Source of the DNA: Oasisia sp. SBJ-2009
Lineage: Eukaryota > Annelida > Polychaeta > Sabellida > Siboglinidae
Assembly: GCA_964017155.1 (NCBI GenBank)
Contig: OZ024854.1
Location: 11,943,892 to 12,007,891 of the forward strand
Direction: 5' to 3'
Length of the DNA stretch: 64,000 nucleotides
The notes below the pieces were generated by a model that was given only the letters and a program-made list of their open reading frames with translations, was not told the DNA's origin and did no database searches. Each line of letters opens with the position of its first letter. Positions within the stretch are counted from its first letter, which is position 1. Shown piece after piece: positions 23,777-36,012 of the stretch. The position numbers and the translations under genes were made by a program.

Positions 23777-24384
23777 GAATGTGGCGAGTAAAGATTGTAA
23801 CTGGCTGTATGTAATGCTACCACGGTACATTTTGGCCCCGTCATCCTCAATATGGTGTTTCAAAATGGCCGCCACTATTCACAATGACTTTCTTATCTCA
23901 GCTCATATGCCATGTAGGGAGTAAATGTTTTATTCATTTTAATGATCAAGTTGATCGATAATAGTTTCTGACATGTATGGCTTCCATTTTGTAATTCAAG
24001 ATGGCTGCTGTTCCCATTTAACTCTATTATGGTCATATATCGGCTCCATAACCATATAGAATGTTAACATTTGTGTTCATATCTGTAAAGTCCAAATAAT
24101 GTATGAGTGTTTCAAAAACGTTCAAAATGGCGACTAAAATGGCTGCTATGTTTACACCGTCTGTCGTGTGTCAGTGTAATCTCTTTGACAGTTCTTGGAG
24201 CCAGACTTTGTATATTTATCTATATACATTCCCCTGTGATGTTATGGTGTTGATGATACAACATCCACTATTATAATATTAAGCAATTTGGCAATTTTTA
24301 TCATGATTGTTTTAGAAATAGTTTTTAATTATGTATTTTTATTGAAAGCGTCACATATATTTCCCTTCATTAGATAATAAAGTT
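23773..24384 (+). other. Intron 16 between microsatellites
   Basis: It contains several 'aaaatggc.gc.a.tatg' phrases (near 23865, 24001, 24128) but no gene or element ends I can support. Confidence 0.4.
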
Positions 24385-24761
24385 GCATGGCATGGCATGG
24401 CATGGCATGGCATGGCATGGCATGGCATGGCATGGCATGGCATGGCATGGCATGGCATGGCATGGCATGGCATGGCATGGCATGGCATGGCATGGCATGG
24501 CATGGCATGGCATGGCATGGCATGGCATGGCATGGCATGGCATGGCATGGCATGGCATGGCATGGCATGGCATGGCATGGCATGGCATGGCATGGCATGG
24601 CATGGCATGGCATGGCATGGCATGGCATGGCATGGCATGGCATGGCATGGCATGGCATGGCATGGCATGGCATGGCATGGCATGGCATGGCATGGCATGG
24701 CATGGCATGGCATGGCATGGCATGGCATGGCATGGCATGGCATGGCATGGCATGGCATGGC

Positions 24762-24764
<3 letters not shown>
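24385..24764 (+). repeat. Pentanucleotide satellite (TGGCA)n, about 76 copies
   Basis: A homogeneous array of GCATG/CATGG/TGGCA units over 380 bp with no visible variant unit. It is open in all six frames (M-A-W-H-G or M-P-C-H-A repeats), which explains the long spurious frames there. It is joined directly to a (TA)n tract. Confidence 0.98.
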
Positions 24765-24822
<58 letters not shown>

Positions 24823-24837
24823 TAACTATACATTTAA

Positions 24838-24869
<32 letters not shown>

Positions 24870-24920
24870 GATTATATATAATTCCAGGTTTTACATACTC
24901 ATTAAATATACATATATATA

Positions 24921-24990
<70 letters not shown>

Positions 24991-25000
24991 TGCTTATATA
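24764..25000 (+). repeat. (TA)n microsatellite tracts
   Basis: Three TA tracts (24764-24817, 24838-24865, 24909-24987) separated by short AT-rich spacers, directly after the pentamer array. Confidence 0.95.
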
Positions 25001-25229
25001 TATACACATATATATTGTATACATTATATACATTATATTAAATTTGTCTTGATAAATGAAAGCTGGCATTTAAATATATATTATATATATATGGCAACTG
25101 TTATTTTCGTTTTCACAATAACTACTGCTATTACCTGTTTTAAGCATCATTGCCAAGACTTACCCAAGATGTTAACAAACATGAGTTTCTTATATAAGTT
25201 GATATACTGCATTGCTTGATCATTTACAG

Positions 25230-25304
25230 TGAGGAACGTCATTGTCTTGAGGATGAAGAACTACTGAAAAAAGTAAGACGCATGGCATTCAAGGATGAGT
25301 ATGG
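25230..25304 (+). CDS. NLR exon 17 (divergent LRR-derived repeat, 25 aa)
   Basis: Acceptor atttacag| preceded by gcattgcttgatc; donor GG|GTAAGC. It encodes L-EERHCLEDEELLKKVRRM then AFKDEYG. Against exon 15 it keeps the C-L..E-L and final YG/FG positions but lacks the HCPRLE block. 75 bp, phase 2. Confidence 0.62.
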
Positions 25305-25507
25305 GTAAGCCTTCCCCTTTATCATTCCAGATTGATTAGGCCTTTACATTTTCATATAAGATGCATCTAATATAGGAAACAGTTGCAATTAATTTCAAAT
25401 ATTTCAATAGCTGAAATAAATGTATGCAAATGGTAAAACAGGTGTTATGCATTTACATTTACGTAATATAACAATTTTATGTAGCGTGTTGGTACCTTTC
25501 ATCGAGA

Positions 25508-25888
25508 GGGTCCCTAATGATCGACCGTTTCATTAATGCAATAAATTTGGTGACTGTTACTGTACTAACGTAATTGTATATGTGTAAACAAACAGGCAAA
25601 CTGATGTCATGCCCATGGGCGCATCCATGTTGTTTGACACATCTTTACTAAAGTTTATGTGCTGAACGCGAACGGTCGATCATTAGGGACCCCCCTGTGA
25701 CCTATTGGGTGAGAAGGTAATCACTGCAGGTATGTTGTCACCAAATTGTATCAAACAATTTTTTTGTGTTTGTAGAAATCGTCAATCAATATGCTTTGAA
25801 TAGGGAATAATTTAAATTGCGTATCTTTACATCAAAGGCGAATAAAACGCGGAAAACTGCGCAAAAACGGTCGATCATAGGTACCCTG
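25508..25888. repeat. Inverted repeats of a 22-bp motif
   Basis: GGGTCCCTAATGATCGACCG.. at 25508-25529 is mirrored at 25671-25692 (aacggtcgatcattaggga..) and again, less well, at 25866-25888. Possibly a small decayed foldback element in intron 17. Confidence 0.6.
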
Positions 25889-27090
25889 ACGCTAGTCACC
25901 AAATTATTAATATGTTTCTTAGTTTTTGTTTATGATAAAACCAGGTTCATGTAGATATAACTCTGTACTAAGTAAGCTACTAAGGTTTGTATTAAAAACG
26001 TTGTGTATCTGTCATCAGAATCCCTTTCAGTCCAAATTATAATGAAAAATGACTCTTTGAGAACATAAAGTTCATTATAATGTACACAATTTTTAATCAA
26101 TGTCATATGTCATATAACCCTATGCCTAAATTCCATTAAAATGGTGTTTTATTAATTACAAATGACACTGATAATATATTGAAACCGAATCGCTTTCGTG
26201 TTCCAAATAACTGCGTGTATGCTTCGTTTCTAGTTTGGGCTTGGACAGCGTATGTTATATGTATATGGCATAACCATTAGTTATTATTCAAACATAGTTG
26301 TAATGGAATAAAGGCATCCGTCCGCAGTGAATGACCTCAGATCGAAACATCATCAATTGGCTTGTCTCTTTGGAAATAGTAAATGAAAAGAAACTTCACT
26401 TCTTTTAATTATTTTTGTCTGGACATAAACTATATTCATGAAATGTTTTACTGGTGTCATAACAAAATTAATCTGATATGTTCAATTGCCTAGCTCCATT
26501 AATACTGACTTTCAGCGGAAATTTGAAACAGTAACTGTTGATTAAAACTATTAACCAAAGTTCGCAAAGTCTAAGTTGCAATATTGCTAACAGTATTTTT
26601 GTCACATGGAAAACAATTTCCATGGAATGGTGAGCCAATTATGTTGCCTGCTAACTTGCTCGTTCACAATTACACAGACACCTACAACCGATGACAGTGA
26701 TGAATCAGATACATATCTTTGGACTCCAATACAATTCAACATTGAAATGTTCAGTAATTCCACACAACAATTTAAATGACCTGTGTGATCTGGACTTTCT
26801 ACACCTCCCACCATTTAGGTTAATTAGGTCTATAAAATCAATATATTCAACACATGTAAGCATAATCTGTTATATGTTCTTACTGTACATATGAAATCTG
26901 CAATAAAGAGTCTTGTCAGCAACACCCATTTAGATGTATCCTCTCTTGAATAATACTATTTTAAAATGATTAGGAATATGGTTGTTCTGGAGAAATCATG
27001 TGAAAAAGTAGCTTCACATATAATGCTACCATGGATGCGTTTGTATGACGCATTGTGAGAACATTGCATTGCTTTATATCATTATTGCAG
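25889..27090 (+). other. Remainder of intron 17
   Basis: No supported feature. A frame at 26684-26770 rich in D/S/E is discussed under rejected items. Confidence 0.5.
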
Positions 27091-27162
27091 GTGGCCCGGC
27101 CTTCCACATGAACGGGAAGGATCACAAAGTCAAAGCTTCATCCAACATATGCAGTCTCTTGG
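27091..27162 (+). CDS. NLR exon 18 (divergent repeat, 24 aa)
   Basis: Acceptor attgcag| preceded by gcattgctttatatc; donor GG|GTAAGC. It encodes G-WPGLPHEREGSQSQSFIQ then HMQSLG. 72 bp, phase 2. Strongly hydrophilic, no LRR motif. Supported by flank homology. Confidence 0.58.
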
Positions 27163-27674
27163 GTAAGCCTTCAGCTTCAGCTGCAACACTCCAGATTGAA
27201 TGAGTCTTTATATTTGAATACAATATGTGCAGTTTAACTTTGAACAAATAGTGACTGTGTTTTCTATAATGACCACTTATTACTTATTATATATCAGTCA
27301 TAATTCCAAGTCAATTTCTGAATAGTTGAAAATAGTCTTTCCCAAGAAGTAACGCTGTGCTAAAGGTTGTTAAAAATGTTACTGTTGTCACCAAATAACA
27401 ATTGCCCGTTTTGGCTGCTGCTTTCAGTAGCTGAAACACACCAATGAGTTGACATACGCTGTGCCATAGTCGAATAATGATTGGTAGAAACTACAATAAC
27501 TGCGTTCGTTTTTGGCTTAACTTTGTATTTCGAATAATTTCTAAACATCAATGTAGAACGCACTTTTAACTGTGCTGAACCGATGTTGGTTTGGCATAAT
27601 GTAAAATAATTAAGGTAACAAAAAGCTAAATCTTGCATTGCACTGATGATATATAATATATACATACACACACA

Positions 27675-27677
<3 letters not shown>

Positions 27678-27717
<40 letters not shown>
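27678..27717 (+). repeat. (TA)n microsatellite
   Basis: About 40 bp of TA at the border of an 80-bp dispersed repeat. Confidence 0.95.
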
Positions 27718-27800
27718 CTGAATATGGATACAGTCTGACATGTCCATCAATGTGAAGGCATAATACTATACATTAATGTACATTTACAGTCGATGGAACA
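27715..27800 (-). repeat. Dispersed 80-bp repeat, inverted copy
   Basis: On the minus strand it reads gtaaatgtacattaatgta...tatgccttcac.ttga.ggacatgt..gactatatccatat, as do the direct copies at 33900-33985 and 34093-34170. Confidence 0.7.
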
Positions 27801-29552
27801 TTGTAGGATGTTCGATTGAATTAAGTGTTTTGTTGTTTTGGCTATCCTGTCTATTGAGCACACATACAACATGCATACACATACAAACTATCGCTGGCTA
27901 CGCGCCTGTACGGTCAATACCTTACCATTCATATACACCTGTATATACATATGAAAAGGTATTTCACCATATAGGGTAAAGGTGACATAATTGATTTTGG
28001 TCATGGTTTCTGTTAATAACAGTTTACAGAGCTGGCTGCACCTATGTGGCTGCGACTGTGACAGAGCTCTGTAACTTAGCGATCTTTCTATAAGTTGCTC
28101 TTATCTGGCACAGCTATTGTTTGGCAGAGGTGACAGTGAGTACATCTAGTCTGTGTCCAACGGATGAATTGACATATATATGTGCAACATCTTCGTAAGT
28201 TTGTAATGTTTATATCAACGAAATGAACCACTAATCGGTCAACCGTGACGCCAATTGTTGACAACGACTATCAACTACCGGCCAGTCTGTAGGTCCATCG
28301 TCGTGCATCAGTGAGCGTCGCACTGCATGGCCGAGCCTGACCAAGCCCTCTACACCTATAGTGCCTGTCGTTTATACCAGCTTGGCCAGTCGACAGATCC
28401 CAATTCGTCACGCTGGCATCCTCGTACCTGGAACACCATACGTGAACTTGGTATAGCTGTAAGGGGACCAACCAAGCGTGGCTGCCGAGGCGGACGTCAA
28501 CGTCAACATCAACAAGCTGTCTCCACTGTAATCGGCCATTGACCAATCACCCATACGTGCGAGTGCGATCTTCACAACGAACAACACCACGACAACCTAA
28601 TTCCAGTCACACTAACAGCGAATCCGCTAATCTGCCCGACTACAACTGCGTCGTTATGCATATTCAACGCAAGATCTTTTCGCAACAAAACAACTGACAT
28701 ATCAACAACAACCTACACTGGACGACCTGATCTTCACAGCAGAAGAAAACACAGTAACAAACCTCAACTATGGTCCACATCTGGGAAACAGTGACCACAT
28801 CAGCCTCAATATGATCCTAAATATATCTGTGATTCTTATGCCAAAGAGGAGGACGATATACAGTTATGACAAGACAGACTATGAAAAAATGAAAACGATG
28901 CTAAACATTGACTGGAAAACAGCACTAGCGGATATGAGTACACAAGAGGCAATGGACAAACTAGAGGAAACCACAATAGAAGCAGTAGACCAGTGTGTAC
29001 CACATTAGACTGTTACAGATAATGGTAGAGACAAGCCAATATGGATGACCAAATCTGCACTGAGAACAGTTAGAAGGAAACATAGCGCCTGGATCCGATA
29101 TTTAAAGACAAAGGAAGAGGAAGACTATCAAACCTACATCAGATCCAGGAACACAGCCCAACATGCAATCAGAAGAGCACGCAGACAATTTGAAAGAAAG
29201 CTAGCCAAGGAATGCAGGACAAACAACACAGGTATTTGGAATTACATAAGAAACAGAACTAACACTAGGGGTGGTATAGGTCAACTCTTCAAAGAGGATG
29301 GTACACTTACCCAAGACGACAGGGAAGCAGCAGAGGTCCTCAAACAACACTTCTTCAAAACTTTCACAAAAGAAGACATTACCAACATCCCGCACGTCAC
29401 ACCAAAGAACCTAACTACTGAAACACTCACTACATTCGAAATCACAAAAGAACTGGTGAAGAAATGCCTTCTTCAACTAAAGACTGTCACCAGGCAATGA
29501 TGGCATCAGCCCTAGAATTTTGACGGAGATGTCAGAACAACTATGTGTGCCT

Positions 29553-29556
<4 letters not shown>

Positions 29557-29602
<46 letters not shown>
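29557..29602 (+). repeat. (GA)n microsatellite within the RT frame
   Basis: About 46 bp of GA between ...EQLCVPL and AIICPIYKK, where CR1 proteins normally have about 15 residues (lead-in to 'a.I.PifKKG'). It has replaced or expanded from coding sequence and is still in frame as R-E repeats. Confidence 0.9.
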
Positions 29603-29607
<5 letters not shown>

Positions 29608-29751
29608 TTATCTGCCCAATCTACAAAAAATCTGAAAAAAGAAACGCAGCAAATTACAGGCCAGTGTCCCTTACATCCATCGTCTGCAAGACTATGGAGA
29701 GAATGATTGTTCAGCAGCTCGTAGAACATATCCAGATGAACCACCTGGATT

Positions 29752-30972
29752 GTGAACAACAACTTGGCAACAAATTTATTAGAAGCATTGAACATCTGGA
29801 GTGAGGCCTTGATGCACAACCTACCCGTTGATGTCATCTACCTCGATTACGCGAAGGCATTCGACACCGTACCACATCAACGTCTTCTGAAACAAGTAGA
29901 AGGTTTTGAAATAAAGGACAAGGCCTTAGCTTGGATAACAGCATTCCTAGATGTCCGGCGACAGAAGGTATCTGTACATGGAGAACAATCGAACTGTTGC
30001 AGTGTACTAAGCGGAATTCCCAAGGGGTCTGTCCTGAGACCGATATTGTTCACGATGTTTATCAGCGATGTACCAGGGATTATGAACAACCTGACGTCAT
30101 TGTTTGCAGACGACACCAAACTCTATGCAACACCAACAGATGACAACAACTCACCACATTCTCTACAGGAAGACCTGACAAAGCTCCAGGAATAGACAAT
30201 AAAGATGCACATGAATTTCCATACAGATAAATGCCATGTTCAACACCTTGGGCAGTCAAACCCGCAGAACATTTACCACATGAACAATGCCAGTGGCAAC
30301 ATTCATATGTTAGATGTGGTAACTTCCGAAAAAGACCTTGGAGTAACCATCGACCACCAACTCAAGTTCTCTGACCATATTGAAAATGCTGTCAAGAAAG
30401 CCAACCGTGTTCTTGGTTGCCTAGCACGAACATTCCGACACCTCAACAAACAAACGTTTCCCCTGCTATACAAAGCAATTGTTAGACCACACCTGGAGTA
30501 TGCATCATGTGTCTGGTGCCCTCACCTGAAAAAAGACAAAGACCTCATTGAACAAGTTCAGCGGCGGGCAACACGACTTGTGCCGGAAACAAAGGGACTA
30601 TCATACAACAACAGACTAATAGAATTACAGCTTCCTACCTTGAACTTCAGAAGACAGAGAACATACATCATCCAGACATTCAATATCATCAAAAGAATAG
30701 ACTCGGTCAACCAGGACTGCAGATGTACACAGTGCCCATCAAAGCTGATGTTAAAAAAAGCCAGTGGTACAACAAGAGGGCACAGCGAAAAACGACAAAC
30801 ACAGAGAGCGACTGGCTACAGACACCACTTCTTCTCGACCAGAGTGGTTAAAATGTGGAACTCCCTTTCAGAAGACACAGTCCAGGCCAGAACAATTAAC
30901 GAACTGAAATCACGCCTCCGAAGAGATTGGAGAGGTCACCCAGACCTGTACAATTATACCTTTTCAAACTAA
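29752..30972 (+). pseudogene. RT palm/thumb and C-terminal domain of the CR1-like LINE
   Basis: Two open pieces, 29752-30195 (palm with FADDTKLY) and 30205-30972 (255 codons, LEYASCVWCPH to the natural end ...YNYTFSN), separated by a TAG. The active box itself is intact. It needs the 5' part, which is broken. Confidence 0.8.
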
Positions 30973-31658
30973 CCAGCCTTGACAAACCGGATATAAATAA
31001 AATATATGAGAAAAAAAATACATCAATAGAGACCTACAACTTCAGAATACAAATCTTGAGGCGGTCTCAATGCTCAGTTTGGGCAACTACTGGCCGGTCT
31101 TGAGGTAAGATATTAGACCACATCCACAAACATGACCTAGACATTGTTGCAATCATTGAAACCTGGCTCACTAACAAAGACTTTGACCTCCCTGTAACCA
31201 GAGCTCTGACGCCACCCGGATACAATTTAATTCACCATCCCAGATGCGGCCGTCGAGGTGGTGGCATTGCAATATTACACAAGGAAGCTGTCAAAGCAAA
31301 GTCTTTGAAAACATTCAGTAACACTCATTCTTTTGATGCTATGAGTTTAAAGTTAACGCTATTCGGAAAATGTGTGATTCTGCTCGTTGTTTATCGCCCA
31401 CCACAAAACAAGAAGAATGGTTCATCGGTTGTCGATTTCTTAAAAGAGTTCGCTGATATTCTGGACATATATGCGACACTACCTGATGAACTGGTTATTG
31501 TTGGTGATTTTAATTTTCATTTCGAAATTAACACTGACGTTCATGTGAGACGTTTCCGTGACACATTGGATAGTCACGGCATGACACAGTATGTGGAAGT
31601 AGAAACACACCAAGAAGGTCACATTTGAGACTTAATTATCGCCCGCACTTATTCCTGC

Positions 31659-32915
31659 GTGATAGACACTGTCGTGGCTGACCTAATTTCTCAGATCACT
31701 GTGCGGTACATTGTCGCACTGCTGAGAGTACGCAATGACTTGCTCTGTATACTTGATGAGCGCAAGGCTGCCATACTAGTGCTGCTAGATCTATCAGCAG
31801 CATTCGATACGATCGATTACACAATCATGTTAACCCGCCTCAGAGATCGGTTTGGTATTACTGCAACATGTCTTGCGTGGTTTGAGTCGTATTTGGTGAA
31901 CCAAAGTCAACGAATACAAATGCACGGCATATTATCAGTGGAACGTCCAGTGGTGTTCGGTGTTCCGCAAGGTTCCGTTCTCGGCCCTCTCATGTTTATT
32001 TGCTACATTGATCCACTCGGTGATATCGCACGTCGACACGGGATAAACGTTCACCTGTATGCTGATGACGCCCAACTGTATCTCGCGTTCAGTCCGCACT
32101 CAGACGAAGACACAATCCAGGCAGTCACGCGCATCCAAGATTGTGTCGCAGAATTACAAGATTGGATGAATATAAATAAACTGAAATTCAATGCTACAAA
32201 GACAGAAATTATTGTGATGTGTGCGCCTCATATAAAGACCAAACTTTCTATGCCACACATAAAACTTTGTGACACCGTTGTGCCAGTTTGCACTGTTGCA
32301 AAGAACATTGGCGTTCTCTTCGAGAATAATCTAAGCATGAACAACCAAGTACAACACATTTGCCGTGTAGCGTATTTCCATATCCATTGTATTGGGAAAA
32401 TCCGAAACCTTCTCGATCTGAAAACAACAGAAATTATGATTCATTCTTACGTTACGTCTTGCCTTGACAACGGAAATTTCCTGTTGTACGGCATTTCCGA
32501 CCACCTTCTTACCAAACTCCAAAGAGTACAAAACGCTGCTGCCCGGCTCATAACCAAAACGAGGAAACACGACCACATCACTGCTGTTTTAATAAATCTT
32601 CACTGGCTTCCGATCAAACAGCGGATCGAGTATAAACTGTTACTGTTGACGTTTCGAAGCCTTCACGGACTAGCTGCGTCATACCTAAGCGACCTACTAA
32701 TTCGTTACGAACCGACCCGTCCGCTACGCTCCGCTGACGCCCACCTGCTGGAGGTTCCTCGATACAGACTGCGTACGCAGGGAGAAAAGGAATTTTCGAG
32801 TGCTGCTCCATGGCTCTGGAACAATCTGCCGCTTGCTCTGCGTGCCACAGACTCCCCCAGTTCTTTCAAGAAGCAACTGAAGACTCTTCTGTTTAAAATA
32901 ACTTTTTCACTTTAA
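31659..32915 (+). CDS. L2-like reverse transcriptase frame, N-terminally deleted
   Basis: 418 codons open from palm through to the natural C-terminus. The catalytic Y-A-D-D box is intact. The missing fingers (no 'kA.GpDgip', no 'nyRPIs' blocks) mean the product would not be a complete polymerase. The listed start Met is upstream endonuclease sequence read in the wrong frame; the homologous part begins near 31708. Confidence 0.75.
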   Translation: MIDTVVADLISQITVRYIVALLRVRNDLLCILDERKAAILVLLDLSAAFDTIDYTIMLTRLRDRFGITATCLAWFESYLVNQSQRIQMHGILSVERPVVFGVPQGSVLGPLMFICYIDPLGDIARRHGINVHLYADDAQLYLAFSPHSDEDTIQAVTRIQDCVAELQDWMNINKLKFNATKTEIIVMCAPHIKTKLSMPHIKLCDTVVPVCTVAKNIGVLFENNLSMNNQVQHICRVAYFHIHCIGKIRNLLDLKTTEIMIHSYVTSCLDNGNFLLYGISDHLLTKLQRVQNAAARLITKTRKHDHITAVLINLHWLPIKQRIEYKLLLLTFRSLHGLAASYLSDLLIRYEPTRPLRSADAHLLEVPRYRLRTQGEKEFSSAAPWLWNNLPLALRATDSPSSFKKQLKTLLFKITFSL

Positions 32916-33298
32916 AAGAACAATATTTTAATATCCGAACATTTTTAATATGTACTATTTATCAACTATTTTATTATTTGTTTATTTCTTTTTTATTGTA
33001 ATATAGTTAGCTATTATTTGGTTAGTTGTCCACTATTTTTAATATATATTATTTATCAACTATTTTAATATTTATTCATTTTTTACATTGTAATATAATT
33101 ATCGATTATCAGTATGAGTATTTTAGTATTATTAAGATTAATATTATTTATTTATATTGAACATTTTTGTTTTTTACTGATCTATTTATTTTACACCTAA
33201 GTCTCTATTTTAAATTGTTAGGTAATCTGTATATTCATGTAAAATGTAATGCGCCTCTGAATGGTTTTATTGCTAGATATATGGCGTAGAGAAATACT

Positions 33299-33440
<142 letters not shown>

Positions 33441-33774
33441 AAAGCTGAGCAAAGAAAACTAGGCTGGTGCACAGTTTCTTTTAACAATTACATGCAGCCT
33501 AATCCAGACTATAGTAACATTATGTATGCTATTTACAATGAACTCATTGACACTGGTTTCATTGACACTATCAAAATTGCATATGTAACCAAAATAAAAT
33601 TCAATAACATTTATTATTTTGATAAATAAACACACGGCAAAATTCGTCGAAGTGACACCAACCTTAATTGCACCGCGGAATATGATACAATGTAACATAT
33701 TTCATCTGCCTAATACCGTACACTAGCATTCGTTGATATTATCGCAAAACAAATACAAGATAAGTATGTTTCGT

Positions 33775-34175
33775 AAGAACATGTGATCGGTTCGTGGCAA
33801 GAAAACGTGGGCTATTTCTACATAATCTCGGGTGGATAGTTCAAAGACCAAAAACATGTGATCAGTGCACGACAAAATAACTGGAACAGCGCCATTTCAA
33901 ATGTAAATGTGCATTAATATAGACACTATGCTTTCATAATGACGGACATGTTATATGATATCAATATTTAACTTTGTGTGAAGTAGCAGTCTTGTGTGAA
34001 GCATTCGGCGAGCTGCTTTAAACATCTGTTCCGGAATCATTCTAGCACACCTGTTGGGCCACCAGTCGACGTTCCATCGGCCCATTCGGCCGTAAATGTA
34101 CCTTAATGTACATATTATGCCTTCACGTTGACGGACATGTTAGACTATATCCATATTTAGCTATGTGTGAGTCAT
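33775..34175 (+). repeat. Tandem repeat, about 192-bp period, two diverged units
   Basis: The 80-bp phrase with 'gacggacatgtta' occurs at 33900-33985 and 34093-34170; a shorter 'acatgtgatc.gt.c..gacaa' phrase is repeated at 33779 and 33854. Related to the inverted copy at 27715-27800. Confidence 0.6.
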
Positions 34176-34179
34176 GTGA

Positions 34180-34740
34180 GTTCCACGTCTAATTGTGGAT
34201 TATTTAAACAAGCGTTCTGCAAAACATGTAAACAAAAGGTCATACACAACTAGGTCCAGTTGCGTATCAGCACCTCTAGCGACGAACGTGGATTTGTGGT
34301 ACCCCGTTGTTACATTATATACACTAGGCCTAAGTGTATGATGTTATCTTGTACACAGCGCCAGGTTACTTCTCGGTAAATAGTAGCCCCATTTACCCTG
34401 AGGTGGCAGCACGTTTTAGTCCCCACATATCCTAATGTCTTCTCTTTGCATCTTCTCGGCGAAATAATGTAGCCAAGCGCTCGTCGGTTAAATGATATTA
34501 AATGAGTGAATAGTTACCACCATCCCATGTACACAACCAGTCAAAGAATACATTATTGTTGTGTCTTGTAGTATTAGATTATAATATAAACAATAAATAA
34601 ATTACGTATAGCGCCAATTATTCAAAACAACAAAATTGCTCTCGGGTGTTTCACAAACATGCATATATATACATAAATCGATGTACTAAGAATAAGCGCG
34701 TAAAATATGCCTAAATACAATCACTAAAATGTTAAAATAA

Positions 34741-34777
<37 letters not shown>

Positions 34778-35145
34778 TAAAACAATGTGTTTAAAGTACT
34801 TTACATAATTATAGTAATTCAGGATAGTTGACTACCGGGTTAACCTAAAAACAAAATATAGTAAATAAAAATCAGTTGATAAAAGTTGAGATTGTACATG
34901 CGTGTGCATGTGACACTGTGCGGGTGTGTGGGTGAGGGTGCCCTGGGTGGGTGGGCGGTTGCGAAAGTGGGAGGGTGGGTGTGTAAGAGCAGTGTACATA
35001 CATTTCATTTTATATCACACACGATGTGTCGGCAACTGGTGAATGTGTAATTTGTGGAGTTGTTTCATTGGTTTCAAATATGATTTATGTGAGTAAGGCC
35101 GATGTGGCACATTCAGTAAATATTGCACTTTTTACTATATTGCAG
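34180..35145 (+). other. End of intron 18
   Basis: A (TA)n tract at 34746-34773 and a G/T-rich stretch near 34905-34985 (gtgtgtgggtgagggtg...gggtgggtgggcgg). Otherwise no supported feature. Confidence 0.6.
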
Positions 35146-35217
35146 ACTTCCGGACTACTGTCTAGCTTATGCGAAAAAGCAATATCAGTTGATGCATATT
35201 GCAAGGTTGAAGATGCG
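35146..35217 (+). CDS. NLR exon 19 (divergent repeat, 24 aa; possibly last coding exon)
   Basis: Acceptor atattgcag| and donor-like CG|GTAAGC. It encodes G-LPDYCLAYAKKQYQLMHI then ARLKMR. It is 72 bp like exons 16 and 18, and the sequence after it (gtaagcctt...cttcataatttgaataca) matches that after exon 18, so it is a copy of the same unit although 8 kb away. If not spliced further, CGG TAA ends the protein here. Confidence 0.52.
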
Positions 35218-35356
35218 GTAAGCCTTGTCTACTGACTGACTAAGACTTCATAATTTGAATACAATGTTACAGGATCGTATTAATAGAATTGCTGTAGAGG
35301 TTATAGTATATCTGCATGATTGACAGGTAATTAATATACTTGACGACACTGTGGTA

Positions 35357-36012
35357 GCCTAGTCCAGGCCCTACCATATAGCCCCGTAAAAAGTTTGAGG
35401 TAAACACATTTTTCTTTTCATTTGTATTCTACATACTATGCCTTTCTACAATCCAGGAGGTGCTTTTTGAAAATCCGTGGCATAAAGTCACTGGAGCGAG
35501 AAAACCAAAATGGCCGCCACTGAGCAGGTATTCGTTTATAACTTTGGGTCTAGTAGGGCTAGATACTCAAACTTGATATCAATTCCGCCTGACATTGATA
35601 ATTCCAGACACGCCTGACCCATCGATTTTACATGTTGATGTCCTATTAGATGAGAAATCCAATATGGCCGCTCGTCCATGACGATCGTCGACCGCATAAA
35701 AACAATCAGCCATAACTTTCAATCGAAATGAGCTAGACATTGGATTTGATGTCCCTCTCGATGGTTATGAGGATCCCCAATCAAATAAATATAATTTCAT
35801 GAATTTTCTGGTTGACTATACAGCTCAAATGTCAAGTTAATGGGTTAACATCAACATTTAAAAATCATATCTGGTCAGGAAACCGGACATAAACTATACA
35901 TGAGCTAGAGGTTGTATCCCAGTTGCTATCATCACAGTTCTGCTGTAATAAAGCCAAATGGACGAGGTTATATTAATTTTAAAGGTTGTAAGCGCTATGT
36001 CAAGGTCAAAAA
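35357..36012 (+). repeat. Left arm of long inverted repeat
   Basis: Begins 140 bp after NLR exon 19. Matches 38500-39128 on the opposite strand, with small gaps, the largest an insertion near 35400 (aagtttgaggtaaacacatt). Confidence 0.75.

Larger units (their letters stand above)
28300..31018 (+). mobile_element. CR1-like LINE, decayed
   Basis: The 5' part reads GIAVRGPTKRGCRGGR (about 28469-28516), the arginine/glycine signature found ahead of the endonuclease in many CR1/L2-type LINEs. The endonuclease is mostly missing (only NLNYGPHLGNSDHISL near 28760). The linker (28811-29500) has KPIWMTKSALRTVRRKHSAW and IWNYIRNRTNTRG. The RT has NYRPVSLTSIVCKTMERMI, VIYLDYAKAFDTVPHQRLL, GIPKGSVLRPILF, LFADDTKLY. 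The C-terminus has YKAIVRPHLEYASCVWCPH, QVQRRATRLVPETKGLSY and VVKMWNSLSEDTVQA. The 3' end is a short A-run near 31010-31018. Stops and a (GA)n insertion make it inactive. Confidence 0.85.

Noticed and set aside
24329..24881. Six overlapping frames of 140-164 codons with M-A-W-H-G or M-P-C-H-A repeats
   Set aside because: They exist only because a pentamer array contains no stop in any frame; this is a satellite, not a gene.
26684..26800. D/S/E-rich frame (TDDSDESDTYLWTP) resembling the acidic start of piggyBac transposases
   Set aside because: Too short, breaks after about 35 codons, no transposase core or TTAA ends nearby; may be chance.
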